A stretch of DNA of 64,000 nt from Pseudomonas umsongensis. GTDB lineage: Bacteria; Pseudomonadota; Gammaproteobacteria; Pseudomonadales; Pseudomonadaceae. The translations under genes and the position numbers were made by a program. Where the stretch lies: NCBI RefSeq assembly GCF_002236105.1, contig NZ_NIWU01000001.1:2046001-2110000 (forward strand), in the 5' to 3' direction. How positions within the stretch are numbered: position 1 is the stretch's first letter; each line of letters opens with the position of its first letter. Shown here one piece after another: positions 8,659 to 17,376 of this stretch. Under the pieces are notes generated by a model. That model was not told the origin of the DNA, searched no databases, and saw only the letters and a list, made by a program, of their open reading frames with translations.

Positions 8659-9751
8659 TGAACTGTTCTCCGTAGGAGTTGAACCCCATCACCCGCTGTT
8701 CGCGCAAAAAACTGCCGATCTGCTCCAGGCTGCCGTTGTCCTCCAACTCCAGGCGCCTGAGGAAACAGTCACAACCAATGGTCAGCAACAGATCGCCGAG
8801 CCGTTGCTGCAAGCCGTCGAACAGGCTCTGCAGATTCGGCAGCAGCGGGCCCGGGGTCATGGCGGTGAGCACGATGCCGTTCTCCACCGCGCAGTAAAAA
8901 CTCAGGCTCAGGTCCGGATGAACCTGTTGGATGGCGCGCACGTAATACTGCTCGTTGATCCGCACCGCCAACGGGTGCGCGGCGAAGACCCGGTGGTCGA
9001 GTTGGCCCACCGGCACGCCGATGTGCCGGGCGTACTCGGCGGCGGCCGGCTCGGCGTTGAGTTCGAAGACCCGCCGCGAGGCGCTGTCCGCGCCGGTGAC
9101 CACCAGTTTCTCCGCTCGCGGCAGAATGTGGTGGGTGGTGAACACTTCAAAGTCCAGCCAGGTATTGACCAGCACCACCACCGCCGCGCCGCTGTGGAAA
9201 CCGCCGCCTGAGTAGACATGGGTGTGGGTCAGGTAGTTGTCGTCTCCGGCCGAGCCGCCAAAGTGCGGGATGTCGCCCAGCGCCGCACTCAAGGCGGCCA
9301 GGACCATTTCTTCGCGGCTGGACAGGCCATCAAGCAACGTCAGGGCAAAGCTGTTGCCCTTGATGGGTGCCAGGGTGTTGCTGCGACAGCCGTTGACCAG
9401 GCGCTCGACCATCTGCTGAGCGTCGATCAGGCTGAAGTGCTCCATCTCGTCGATCAGTTCCAGGGCGATGGAAAAGTACCGATGATCAAAACCCACCGCC
9501 GTCACGCAATTGCGCCCATATCCCTGCGCAGTGATTTCCCCGGCGCTGGTGCAACCCGCCAGGCGTATGCCGCCGAAGCCTTGCTGCAACGCCTGGCCCA
9601 ACCCCTGCAAATCGTACTCGGCGGAACAGAAAAACAGCACGAAGCCCAGGTGCGGATGCAGCAACTGCCGCGCCAGCTCCTGCGCCACCTGCTGCGGATC
9701 GGTGGCCTGGGACATCGCACTGACGATCCCTTCGTTCTGGACCTGCTGCAT
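8588..9751 (-). CDS. nosP: FIST-domain protein, NosP-like nitric-oxide sensor
   Basis: 387 residues, ATG 9751 preceded by GAGGGG. FIST_N covers about 35-230 and FIST_C about 230-365, with no signal peptide or membrane segment. In P. aeruginosa, NosP (PA1975) is a haem-binding NO sensor encoded next to the kinase NahK, whose activity it controls. The same gene order and a 71-nt overlap are seen here. The family is known to include non-haem members, so NO sensing is inferred from gene context and not from an identified haem ligand. Confidence 0.75.
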   Translation of the reverse strand: MQQVQNEGIVSAMSQATDPQQVAQELARQLLHPHLGFVLFFCSAEYDLQGLGQALQQGFGGIRLAGCTSAGEITAQGYGRNCVTAVGFDHRYFSIALELIDEMEHFSLIDAQQMVERLVNGCRSNTLAPIKGNSFALTLLDGLSSREEMVLAALSAALGDIPHFGGSAGDDNYLTHTHVYSGGGFHSGAAVVVLVNTWLDFEVFTTHHILPRAEKLVVTGADSASRRVFELNAEPAAAEYARHIGVPVGQLDHRVFAAHPLAVRINEQYYVRAIQQVHPDLSLSFYCAVENGIVLTAMTPGPLLPNLQSLFDGLQQRLGDLLLTIGCDCFLRRLELEDNGSLEQIGSFLREQRVMGFNSYGEQFNGMHINQTFTGVAIARGRSRGQR

Positions 9752-9889
9752 CGTCGCCCCTCGCAGGTGCGTGTGTGTGAGGCACGAGTGTACGAAGCCA
9801 GCCGAGTGCCACGAATGCTACTTGGGTAGCAGGTAGGCGCTTCAATGGGATGAGACTTGTGCCGCAGATCCAGCAGATAGTTAAATCCT

Positions 9890-9980
9890 TGTGGGAGCGA
9901 GCCTGCTCGCGAATGCTCTCTTGCAGTCAATAATGATGTTGCCTGAGACACCGAATTCGCGAGCAGGCTCGCTCCCACAG
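9890..9980. repeat. REP-type inverted pair
   Basis: TGTGGGAGCGAGCCTGCTCG at the left is answered by its inverse at the right, with about 40 nt between. It lies upstream of nosP and downstream of the porin. Such pairs are the common REP doublets of fluorescent pseudomonads. Confidence 0.9.
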
Positions 9981-9998
9981 TGGATAGTCACGTAGCCA

Positions 9999-11183
9999 CT
10001 ACCAGGTCAACACCGCGCCGACTGCAACGGTATCGGTGTCTTCGTTCTGCGCACTGCTGTCATGCCCGTTGATTTCGAACTGGTTGTACTCGGCCACCAG
10101 CTTGAGGTTGTCGTTCACGTCATGGAACAGCGCGATGCCGCGGGTCTCGTAGTCCGCGCCACTGCCGACCACGCCGTTGCCATCGTCATTGGTCTTGCCG
10201 TAGGACAAGGCCAGGCGGTTCTTGCCCAGTTTGTAGGAGCCCTGCAACAGGTACCCGTCACTGTCGACGTTGCGCAGGGTCGGTTCGCCGGCGTTGTTGG
10301 TGAAAAACGGGTTGATGCCCTTGGCCTGGAAGCCCGACCCGGTCAGGGACAAGCCACCCATTTTTGCCTGCACGCCATAACCGACGCCTTTGGAGGTGAC
10401 GGTGTCGACGCTGGAATCGGTATTGTCCGAGGTCTGGTAGCTGCCGTTGACCCAGCTGTAGATCTTCGCCCCGGCGAGGTCGAACTGATAGGTGATCTCG
10501 CTCTCGGTGCGCGGATTTTCCTGGTAGGCCTTGCCGGTCGGGCTGCTGTCATTGGTGTCCACCGGGTCCATGATTCCCACCGCCACGCGCAGTCCATCCA
10601 TCACCGGCGTGCGGTAGGTGATCTGCGAGGTCGGGAACGGATAGGGATAACCGGTGCCGATGTTGCCGAACGACACCCCGCCACCATCCACCAGCCCCAG
10701 GGTATCGCTGACCTGGCCGTAGCCGGCGAGCAGCTCATCGAGCAGGATGTTGGAGCGGGCGAACAGGCCGAAGTCCTTGCCGATCAGCACTTCCCCCCAC
10801 TCGGGGTTGGCCACGGTGCCGTAGAACTGCCGCACATCGATGGCAGTGTCGGTGCCATTGGTTTCACTGTCGTTGATGGTGACCCAGAACGAGGCACGGG
10901 CACCCAGCTTGAGATCATCGACCTGCTTGCCCATGTTGAAGCCCAGGTAGTTGGGCAGGAAGCCCATTTTCACCCGCGATTGACGGCGGTCGTACTGATC
11001 CCCTTCGCGGTCGACATCGCTGTTCACATAGAAGGCGTTGATGTAGCCGTCGGTGGAGAACGTGGTCTGGTCCTTGTCGTACAGCATGATTTCGGCTTCG
11101 GCCGTGGCACTCATGCCGAGGGCAGACAGGCTGGCGATCAAGGCCGGTAAAAAACGATGCGTGAAGTTCTTATTGTTGTGCAT
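9999..11183 (-). CDS. Outer-membrane porin, Gram-negative porin family
   Basis: 394 residues from ATG 11183, which has GGAG 6 nt upstream and begins a clear signal peptide (MHNNKNFTHRFLPALIASLSALGMSATAEA). The longer frame upstream would bury the signal and is rejected. The mature part is rich in alternating beta-strand patterns and aromatic girdles and ends ...VAVGAVLTW, a C-terminal aromatic typical of BAM substrates. It resembles general trimeric porins. The P. putida ped region carries a similar gene next to the FIST gene, so it may admit small alcohols or acids; the substrate is unknown. Confidence 0.75.
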   Translation of the reverse strand: MHNNKNFTHRFLPALIASLSALGMSATAEAEIMLYDKDQTTFSTDGYINAFYVNSDVDREGDQYDRRQSRVKMGFLPNYLGFNMGKQVDDLKLGARASFWVTINDSETNGTDTAIDVRQFYGTVANPEWGEVLIGKDFGLFARSNILLDELLAGYGQVSDTLGLVDGGGVSFGNIGTGYPYPFPTSQITYRTPVMDGLRVAVGIMDPVDTNDSSPTGKAYQENPRTESEITYQFDLAGAKIYSWVNGSYQTSDNTDSSVDTVTSKGVGYGVQAKMGGLSLTGSGFQAKGINPFFTNNAGEPTLRNVDSDGYLLQGSYKLGKNRLALSYGKTNDDGNGVVGSGADYETRGIALFHDVNDNLKLVAEYNQFEINGHDSSAQNEDTDTVAVGAVLTW

Positions 11184-11367
11184 GGCGCGCTCCGCGACTG
11201 GGACGAGGTGTCGGAGGCGATTATCGAAAGCTGGCAGGCGGCGCCATACGCTGCCTTGGGGGTGGTTTCGAGGTGCTTTGGAATGGCCGCAAGCGCGCGG
11301 CAACTGTGGCGTAAGACCGCCGGTCGGCAGGGCTCACAACTTAGGGTGTAGGCCTGTACGCCCATCG

Positions 11368-11397
11368 AAAAGCCCGGTTCTTGCGACCCGGGCTTTT
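11368..11397 (-). terminator. Intrinsic terminator of the TonB receptor gene
   Basis: AAAAGCCCGG and its exact inverse CCGGGCTTTT flank a 10-nt loop. Read on the minus strand it follows the receptor stop (11434) by about 35 nt and ends in TTTT. Confidence 0.8.
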
Positions 11398-11433
11398 CCT
11401 GCATCGACTGCACGATTGCGGCATCTGCCGGCG

Positions 11434-13914
11434 TTAGAAACTCGCCTTGACCGACAACATGAAGTTGCGTGGATCACCGTAGTAGTTGCCGAACGTCTCA
11501 GTGCCGATGGTGGCGTAGTAGCGCTTGTCGAACAGGTTGTTGCCGTTGAGCGCGACCGACCAGGTGTCGTCGATGCGGTAGCCGATGCGGCCGTTCCAGA
11601 TCGCATAGCCTGACTGGCTGATTTTCTCACCACTTGAAGGTGAAACACGGAAGTTATCGCTTTGCGCGTTGACCCCTGCACCCAGGGTGAATCGCTCAAG
11701 CGAGCCACTCAGGGCGTAATCGCCCCACATCCGCAACATATGCCGCGGCACATAACTGTTGAACGCTGCGCCGTTCAGGCTGGTGTCGATATCGTCGAGC
11801 GTCTTGGTCTGGGTATAGGTGTAACCCGCCAGCACTTGCAGGCGCTCAATGACTTCACCGCTGATCTCGGCTTCGAAACCCTGGGCGCGAACCTTGCCAG
11901 CATTGACGTAGCAGTAGCCGTCGGACGACGGGCAGGACGAGTTGTAGTCAGTCTGCGCCTGGTCCTTCTGGATCGTGCGGAACAGGTTGAAGGCGCTGTT
12001 CAGTCGACCGTCGTACCAGGCGCCCTTGATCCCCAGCTCATAGCTCTGGCCCACGAGCGGCTTGAGCGCAGCACCGTCTTCTGAGCGGTAATTGCCTTGC
12101 GGGGTAAAGATTTCCGAATAGCTGGCGTAGGCGGTCAGGTTTTCGTTCAGGTCCAGCAGCACACCGGCAAACGGCGTCACTTGCCCGGTCTCTGTGGTGC
12201 TGGCGTGCTCCGAAGTGCCTGTGTTGATGAAGTCGTAGTCGGTATCGGAGTTGTACCAGCTCACCCGGCCGCCAACGACAACGGTCAGTGGATCAGCCAG
12301 TTTCAAGCGCAGTGTCGAGTAAATGCCCTTCTGCCTGGTGACTGAGTCGACCGGACCGCCGCGAGATGAATTGTCGATGAAGTAGCTGTCATCCGGCTCC
12401 GGAATATACTTGTCGGGGTTGAACACATTCTGGCGCTGCGGCAGGAACGCCACCGAGTAGAAGTCGTTCTTTTTCGAACGGCTGGCATTGAAACCCACCA
12501 CCAGTTCATGGCGTTGACCGAACGCGTCGAACTTGCCGTCGACGTAGGCATCCAGGCCGTAATCAACCTGATCGTAATCGTACATGCTGCCCAGCATGCC
12601 GGTGGTATCGGTGCCGGGCGTCACGGCGCCGGAAGCGAATGCGTACTTGATGTCCTGGGTGTTTTTTGTATAGACACTGGCGACCTTCAAGGCCCAGTCG
12701 TCGTTGAGCTGGTGACTCAGGTCGCTGAAGACCGTGGTGCGCTGGCTACGCCAGGTGTTCCACGCAGGATCGAGGCAGGTCGAGCGGCTGAGCTTCAAGT
12801 CGCTGCGGTCCTTGTAACGCGGCAGGCCTCCCCAGCAAGGGCTGGCATCCACGTCTTCATAGGCAACCCCCAGGCCGAGCGTGGTGTCGGGGCTCAGGTC
12901 AAGGTCCAGCGCGCCGTAATACACCTGGTCCTTGCGACTGGCGTCGTCGACGAAATAGTGCCGGCTCTGCTCCGCGACCACCGCCCGGCCGCGCAAGGTG
13001 CCGGATTCGTTCAGCGGGCCACCGGTATCGACCTGTCCGCGATAGTTGTCCCAGCTGCCACCGGACAGCGTGATGTCCGTGTGCGCGGCAGCCTGGCCGC
13101 GTTTGCGCACGAAGTTCACCCCGCCGGCGGTGCCACCCGCGCCTTTCATCATGCCCGCGGCGCCGCGCAGAATTTCCACCCGGTCGTAATACGCCATGTC
13201 GCCGCTGAAACTGTCTGCCTGGACATAGAGGTTGCCCATGTCCAGGGGCACACCGTCGTACTGATACTGGCCCGACATGCGGAACCCGCGCGAGTAGAAG
13301 TACTTGCCGCCCATGGTCGAGTCGTAGACGGTGATGCCCGGGGTCTTTTCCATGACCTGGTCGATGGTGTTCAGGTTCTGGTCATCGAGCATCTTGCGCG
13401 TCATCACCGTGACCGATTGCGGCGTTTCCCTGAGCGAGTGCTCACCCTTGCCGATGGTGACCGCTCCGGTGGTGTACGAGCCGCTGTTTTCGGTGGTCGC
13501 GCCCAGCACCTGGCCATTGATGTTGGTCGCGCCCAGTTCCAGCGCCGAACCGACTTGCGGAACCGGCCGCAGCACATACGTACCGTTAGCCTGCGGTTCG
13601 GCCTGCAGTCCGCTACCCGCCAGAATCCGCGCAAACCCTTCGCTGACACCAAACACTCCCTGGAGCCCTGGAGATTTCAAGCGATCGGTTTGTCGCGCAT
13701 CGAACGAAAGCGCAGCACCCGCCGCGCTGGCGAAATGACTGAGGACTTCAGTCAGGCTGCCGCCTGCGATGTCAAAGGACTTGACCGAGTTTTGCTGTTG
13801 CGCCGGCAACTGCACCGCCAACGCTACGCTTGACCAGACACCCGCCGTCGTTGCCACCAATAGCCCGAACTTTACTGCGGCCGCCAAACGACCCGGCTTG
13901 TACACCCGTAACAT
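11434..13914 (-). CDS. TonB-dependent siderophore receptor with STN signalling domain
   Basis: 826 residues, ATG 13914 with a very strong GGGGGAGGGGAAG site. Signal peptide to about residue 33, then a secretin/TonB short N-terminal (STN) domain (FDIAGGSLTEVLSHFASAAGA, about 47-115) typical of transducers, a plug (RETPQSVTVMTRKMLDDQN, GITVYDST) and a 22-strand barrel ending VKASF. The STN domain pairs with FecR to report siderophore binding to the FecI sigma factor encoded just upstream. The family is FpvA/FoxA-type ferric-siderophore (often xenosiderophore) receptors. The exact ligand cannot be read from the sequence. Confidence 0.85.
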   Translation of the reverse strand: MLRVYKPGRLAAAVKFGLLVATTAGVWSSVALAVQLPAQQQNSVKSFDIAGGSLTEVLSHFASAAGAALSFDARQTDRLKSPGLQGVFGVSEGFARILAGSGLQAEPQANGTYVLRPVPQVGSALELGATNINGQVLGATTENSGSYTTGAVTIGKGEHSLRETPQSVTVMTRKMLDDQNLNTIDQVMEKTPGITVYDSTMGGKYFYSRGFRMSGQYQYDGVPLDMGNLYVQADSFSGDMAYYDRVEILRGAAGMMKGAGGTAGGVNFVRKRGQAAAHTDITLSGGSWDNYRGQVDTGGPLNESGTLRGRAVVAEQSRHYFVDDASRKDQVYYGALDLDLSPDTTLGLGVAYEDVDASPCWGGLPRYKDRSDLKLSRSTCLDPAWNTWRSQRTTVFSDLSHQLNDDWALKVASVYTKNTQDIKYAFASGAVTPGTDTTGMLGSMYDYDQVDYGLDAYVDGKFDAFGQRHELVVGFNASRSKKNDFYSVAFLPQRQNVFNPDKYIPEPDDSYFIDNSSRGGPVDSVTRQKGIYSTLRLKLADPLTVVVGGRVSWYNSDTDYDFINTGTSEHASTTETGQVTPFAGVLLDLNENLTAYASYSEIFTPQGNYRSEDGAALKPLVGQSYELGIKGAWYDGRLNSAFNLFRTIQKDQAQTDYNSSCPSSDGYCYVNAGKVRAQGFEAEISGEVIERLQVLAGYTYTQTKTLDDIDTSLNGAAFNSYVPRHMLRMWGDYALSGSLERFTLGAGVNAQSDNFRVSPSSGEKISQSGYAIWNGRIGYRIDDTWSVALNGNNLFDKRYYATIGTETFGNYYGDPRNFMLSVKASF

Positions 13915-14014
13915 GCTTCCCCTCCCCCAAAGCCGATCTGTAAAAACTCATTGAGGGATGAGCCGAACGATGTGCATCAATAGTGCAAAACGCTGACAAA
14001 CTTTTTTCAACTCA

Positions 14015-14977
14015 CTATGAAAGCGTGGTGGCAGGCGACGACACATCGACCCAATACCGGCTGTACCGAGTGACCTGTAGCGCGAAACCACTCTCCAGCG
14101 CAGCCAGCGCCAGGTCAGTGTCATCAATGGGAAAAGCGCCGGAGACTTTCAGTTGGGCAATTCGCGGATCGCAGCGCAGTACACCTGGGCGGTAGCGCGA
14201 AAGGTCGTCCAGCAACTCGGCCAGGGGACGATTGATGGCGATGATGCTTCCCTGTTGCCAGGCACCGACCGAAGCATCGTTGCGCCGTACAACGCCCAAT
14301 GAGCGGCCATCGAAGTCCAGGGACTGGCCGGCTTCCACACGCACCGTCGAGCCAGCGCCAGCCGAACGGACCTCGACGGCCTTCTCGATTACCGCCACGC
14401 CAGCGCCCTGCTCATCGCAGCGGACGATAAAACGCGTGCCGAGCGCCAACACTTCTGCATGACGAGTGAGCACCTTGAACGGCCGCTGCAAGGGATCGAC
14501 CGCGGTTGTCACTCGTATCTCGCCCCGCAACAGGTCGAGTACACGGTGACGACCGTCGAAGCGAAGGTTGACCGACGTATCGGTGTTAAGTAGCAACGCG
14601 CTGCCATCGGCCAAACGAAACTCACGGCGCTCACCCACTGCGGTGCGAAAATCGGCAAACAGGTTGCGCGAGGTCTCGCTGTACCAGCCCAGCCCGCCCA
14701 GCGAACCGGCTGACACGAGCACCAGCACACTGCGCAATACCTGGCGCCGGGATCGATCAGCGCCACGCAAGGCTGGCGCAGCCAATGAGCCCGGCACACT
14801 GGCCATCTGCTCGCCCACGTCGAGCATTCGCTGCCAGGCTTGGCGATGGTCAGGGTCGCAAGCCAGCCAGTCTTTCCAGGCTGCCAGATCCGCATCGGTG
14901 GCGATATCCGACCGAAGTCGGGCATACCACCGGGCAGCGGCGCCAATCGCCTTCAACTCAGCGGGCGAAAGGCTCAC
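14015..14977 (-). CDS. fecR: FecR-type anti-sigma / sigma regulator
   Basis: 320 residues from GTG 14977, whose GTGA overlaps the fecI stop. An N-terminal cytoplasmic part (about 1-85) has the conserved Trp-rich pattern (AARWYARLRS, WKDWLACDPDHRQAWQRM). A single membrane segment is at about 90-105 (SVLVLVSAGSLGGLGW), followed by a periplasmic FecR domain (GERREFRLADGS, LLNTDTSVNLRF). It transmits the signal of the downstream TonB receptor to FecI. The longer open frame upstream lies inside fecI and is rejected. Confidence 0.9.
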   Translation of the reverse strand: MSLSPAELKAIGAAARWYARLRSDIATDADLAAWKDWLACDPDHRQAWQRMLDVGEQMASVPGSLAAPALRGADRSRRQVLRSVLVLVSAGSLGGLGWYSETSRNLFADFRTAVGERREFRLADGSALLLNTDTSVNLRFDGRHRVLDLLRGEIRVTTAVDPLQRPFKVLTRHAEVLALGTRFIVRCDEQGAGVAVIEKAVEVRSAGAGSTVRVEAGQSLDFDGRSLGVVRRNDASVGAWQQGSIIAINRPLAELLDDLSRYRPGVLRCDPRIAQLKVSGAFPIDDTDLALAALESGFALQVTRYSRYWVDVSSPATTLS

Positions 14978-15495
14978 GCCAGTTGCAGCCGAATCTGCAT
15001 CAAACAGCAATGCTCCATGGCCTTGGCCATGTAGTTGTTGACTGTGCGCGTGCTGATGTTCAAGCGCTCGGCGATCTGCGGGTAGGTCAGCCCGTCGAAC
15101 TGCGACAGGATGAACGCCTGCTTGACCTTGGTCCCCAATCCTTGAAGCAGGCGGTCGATTTCCATCAGGGCTTGCAACAGGATCGCCTGTTCCTCCAATG
15201 AAGGTTGCTGCCATTCGGGCATGGCGGCCAAGGCTTCCAGGTAGGACTGTTCCAGCGAACGGCGGCGAAACAGATCGATCAGCAAGCCCTTGGCGATCAT
15301 CGACAGGTAGGGCCGTGGCTCGCGAATCTCCAGCGCGTTTCGCGCCTTGATGACCCGAACGAACGTGTCCTGCGCCAGGTCCGCCGCATCGAAAGCATTG
15401 CCCAGACGCTTGCGCAGCCAGCCCTTGAGCCAACCGTGATGGTCGCAATACAGGTCATTGACAGCGTTGCGCAGGGATAAATCGTTGGCGGACAT
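14974..15495 (-). CDS. fecI: ECF sigma factor, FecI type (iron starvation)
   Basis: 173 residues. The sigma-70 region 2 pattern (DAADLAQDTFVRVIKARN, about 36-53; PYLSMIAKGLLIDLFRRR) and region 4 (LDGLTYPQIAERLNIST-type helix, about 135-160) are both present. The gene order fecI-fecR-receptor is the classic cell-surface signalling unit. A Fur-like box lies 22-42 nt upstream, so iron should repress it. The ribosome site before ATG 15495 is weak. Confidence 0.9.
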   Translation of the reverse strand: MSANDLSLRNAVNDLYCDHHGWLKGWLRKRLGNAFDAADLAQDTFVRVIKARNALEIREPRPYLSMIAKGLLIDLFRRRSLEQSYLEALAAMPEWQQPSLEEQAILLQALMEIDRLLQGLGTKVKQAFILSQFDGLTYPQIAERLNISTRTVNNYMAKAMEHCCLMQIRLQLA

Positions 15496-15516
15496 GACGA
15501 TGGAATAATTCGCGAG

Positions 15517-15537
15517 TGATAATGACTCGCATTGTCA
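15517..15537. promoter_or_regulatory. Fur box candidate upstream of fecI
   Basis: The core GATAATGACTCGCATTGTC matches the 19-bp Fur consensus at 14 positions by my alignment and is a partial inverted repeat. It sits 22 nt before the fecI start, where Fur would block the promoter. Confidence 0.65.
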
Positions 15538-15573
15538 TGCGTGCGCAGGGTGATTTGCAATAGCCACTGTGGC

Positions 15574-15663
15574 CTGTAGGAGCCAGCGGGCGGCAAAGCA
15601 CGATAACGCGGTATTACTGATACACCACAGCGCCTGGTTCGCGGGCAAGCCTCGCTCCTACAG
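15574..15663. repeat. REP-type inverted pair
   Basis: CTGTAGGAGCCAGCGGG at the left faces GCAAGCCTCGCTCCTACAG at the right. It lies between fecI and the small gene at 15733. Confidence 0.8.
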
Positions 15664-15732
15664 GCGAAGAACGAGGGCAAGGCAAGGGCGACGCTGATAT
15701 CATTGAAGAACTTACAAGCCAGGTGGAAAAAC

Positions 15733-15891
15733 ATGAACCGTCAGAAAAAGCTGAAGCAGTTGTTCAAGGAGAAGGCCAAAAAGGCCAGCGCCAAACTGGC
15801 GCCGAAAAAGCCTAAATACATCAGCAAGGCCGACCGATTGAAACTGGCTGCCGAAGCTGACGCCTCGATCAGTTCCCCTAGCGAAAATTGA
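15733..15891 (+). CDS. Small basic protein, DUF2986-like
   Basis: 52 residues from ATG 15733 with AGGTGG upstream: MNRQKKLKQLFKEKAKKA then KPKYISKADRLKLAAEAD. It is highly lysine-rich. The MNRxKK start and the KPKYxSKADR block fit the small DUF2986 family of gammaproteobacteria, of unknown function. An upstream in-frame ATG at 15703 lacks a good ribosome site. The 3' end overlaps the convergent gene by 14 nt. Confidence 0.65.
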   Translation: MNRQKKLKQLFKEKAKKASAKLAPKKPKYISKADRLKLAAEADASISSPSEN

Positions 15892-16051
15892 TCCAGTTGG
15901 GGGCGCTCGAACTCATGGCCACACAGCTCGCGTAGCGCTTGCAGGCCTTGACGCTGGCCGGTTCCGGCGGCACGGAAAACAGTACGGTAAACACCAGGAA
16001 AAACAGGACCAAAAAAGGGATGTAGTAGGCGAGAAGACTTTTTATTTTCAT
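15878..16051 (-). CDS. Small membrane or secreted protein of unknown function
   Basis: 57 residues from ATG 16051: MKIKSLLAYYIPFLVLFFLV then FTVLFSVPPEPASVKACKRY. It has one long hydrophobic segment (5-26) and a short C-terminal tail with two cysteines (KACKRYASC), a possible disulphide if the tail is periplasmic. An alternative ATG at 16066 is possible. It overlaps the convergent DUF2986-like gene by 14 nt at the stop codons. I do not recognise the family. Confidence 0.5.
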   Translation of the reverse strand: MKIKSLLAYYIPFLVLFFLVFTVLFSVPPEPASVKACKRYASCVAMSSSAPNWINFR

Positions 16052-16157
16052 TGTCTGTGCTCTCATGACCTTTGAATCGAAACTGCGTTAGCAGTGCCTT
16101 GGGAACGGCGCCTTTCCGCGACGGATGGGGTTCTCGGCAAGGCGCCCTGTTGCTCTG

Positions 16158-17198
16158 TCAGCGCTCGTCCACCGTGATGAACTCGCGACGCTCGGCCATG
16201 AACGCGGGCACGTCGTCCTCGTCGGTGAAGAACTGCTCGTACCACTCGCGCAACTGATAGACCGGGCCGTCGGTTTCGGCCAGCACTGGCTTGTCGATGC
16301 GGATCTTGTGCTTCCAGATCACCACGTCCTGATAGAACGAATCGCGGTTGCCCTGGACATAGGCCCTGGCCACTTCCTGGTTCTGCTCTTCGGTCCAGCC
16401 CGGCACCCTCTTGACCATGCAACCAAAGCGCAGGTCGAAGCTGTTGGGTGTCACCGGCACGTGGCTGTTAAGCAGGATGGCGTGGATGCGCACATCGCCG
16501 AACATCGAGCTGATATGGGTGAAGTGGGTCGCCGGGCCGTAGTAGGCCGATGGCGCGATCAGGTCGCCGCCCAGGCGCTCGGAGTCGCCATGGAAAATCT
16601 GATGGCCGATGTGCCCTTCGAAGACGTTGGCGAAGTACTTGGTCGGCGTACCGTGCACCGGCCCGAAGTGCTGGGCATCCACCAGGTTATCGACCAACTC
16701 CCGTGGGTTGGTTTCGATGTGCATGGTGTCGATGTTCCAGTCATGCACCCAGTCCGGATCGTCCATTTCGGGCAGGTGCGGAATGACCACGCCGTCTTTC
16801 GGCGCACGGCCTTCGGGGTTGTTCCAGACGAACAGCAGGTTGTTTTCCTCGCAGCTCAACCAACTGCGGGTCTTGGCCTTGGGTGGAATGCGCTTGCAGT
16901 AAGGGATCTCCACGCATTTACCACCGGTGTCGTACTTCCAGTGGTGGAACGGGCAAACCAGCCTGTCGTTCTCGACGGTGCCCTGGGACAGGTCGGCGCC
17001 CATGTGCGGGCAATAGGCATCCAGGATGCTGATGGTGCCCTGGCTGTCGGCAAAGGCCACCAGGCGGGTGCCGAAGATTTCCAGGGTGTGGGGCTTGCCA
17101 TCACGGTAGTCGGCGGCATTGCCCAGGCAGTGCCAGCCGCGCGCGTAACGGTGGGTACGCTGGGCGTTCTCGATGTTGAGTTCAGCGAGTTTCGTCAT
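16158..17198 (-). CDS. kshA: 3-ketosteroid 9-alpha-monooxygenase, Rieske oxygenase component KshA
   Basis: 346 residues from ATG 17198 (GAGGAACAA upstream). The Rieske [2Fe-2S] ligands are C63 and H65 (CPH) and C82 and H85 (CPFH). The mononuclear iron motif NLVDAQHFGPVHG gives H177 and H182. KshA with the reductase KshB hydroxylates C9 of 3-ketosteroids, which opens ring B once ring A carries the 1,4-diene. The match to KshA rests on the sequence pattern plus the surrounding hsa/ipd genes. The candidate reductase lies at 42342-43364 in another operon. A degenerate operator (17299-17316) lies upstream. Confidence 0.85.
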   Translation of the reverse strand: MTKLAELNIENAQRTHRYARGWHCLGNAADYRDGKPHTLEIFGTRLVAFADSQGTISILDAYCPHMGADLSQGTVENDRLVCPFHHWKYDTGGKCVEIPYCKRIPPKAKTRSWLSCEENNLLFVWNNPEGRAPKDGVVIPHLPEMDDPDWVHDWNIDTMHIETNPRELVDNLVDAQHFGPVHGTPTKYFANVFEGHIGHQIFHGDSERLGGDLIAPSAYYGPATHFTHISSMFGDVRIHAILLNSHVPVTPNSFDLRFGCMVKRVPGWTEEQNQEVARAYVQGNRDSFYQDVVIWKHKIRIDKPVLAETDGPVYQLREWYEQFFTDEDDVPAFMAERREFITVDER

Positions 17199-17298
17199 TG
17201 TTATTGTTCCTCGATTACAGACTTCGGGGCAGGCTATGCCCCCAAGAAAATCAGGGTGATCCCATGGCAAGCATCATTGAGCAGCCTTGCCGGGAGAA

Positions 17299-17316
17299 CA
17301 TCCTTCAGTTGGACTA
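17299..17316 (-). promoter_or_regulatory. Steroid-regulon operator, site A (kshA)
   Basis: Read on the minus strand: TAGTCCAACTGAAGGATG. It has two differences from TAGTCC-N4-GGACGATG. A -10-like AATGAT begins 20 nt after it. It ends about 100 nt before the kshA ATG. Confidence 0.6.
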
Positions 17317-17376
17317 GATCAAACGCGAACCACTCTCAATGGGCGCCCCTGTCTCCACGGGCGCCACGCGGGGTGG

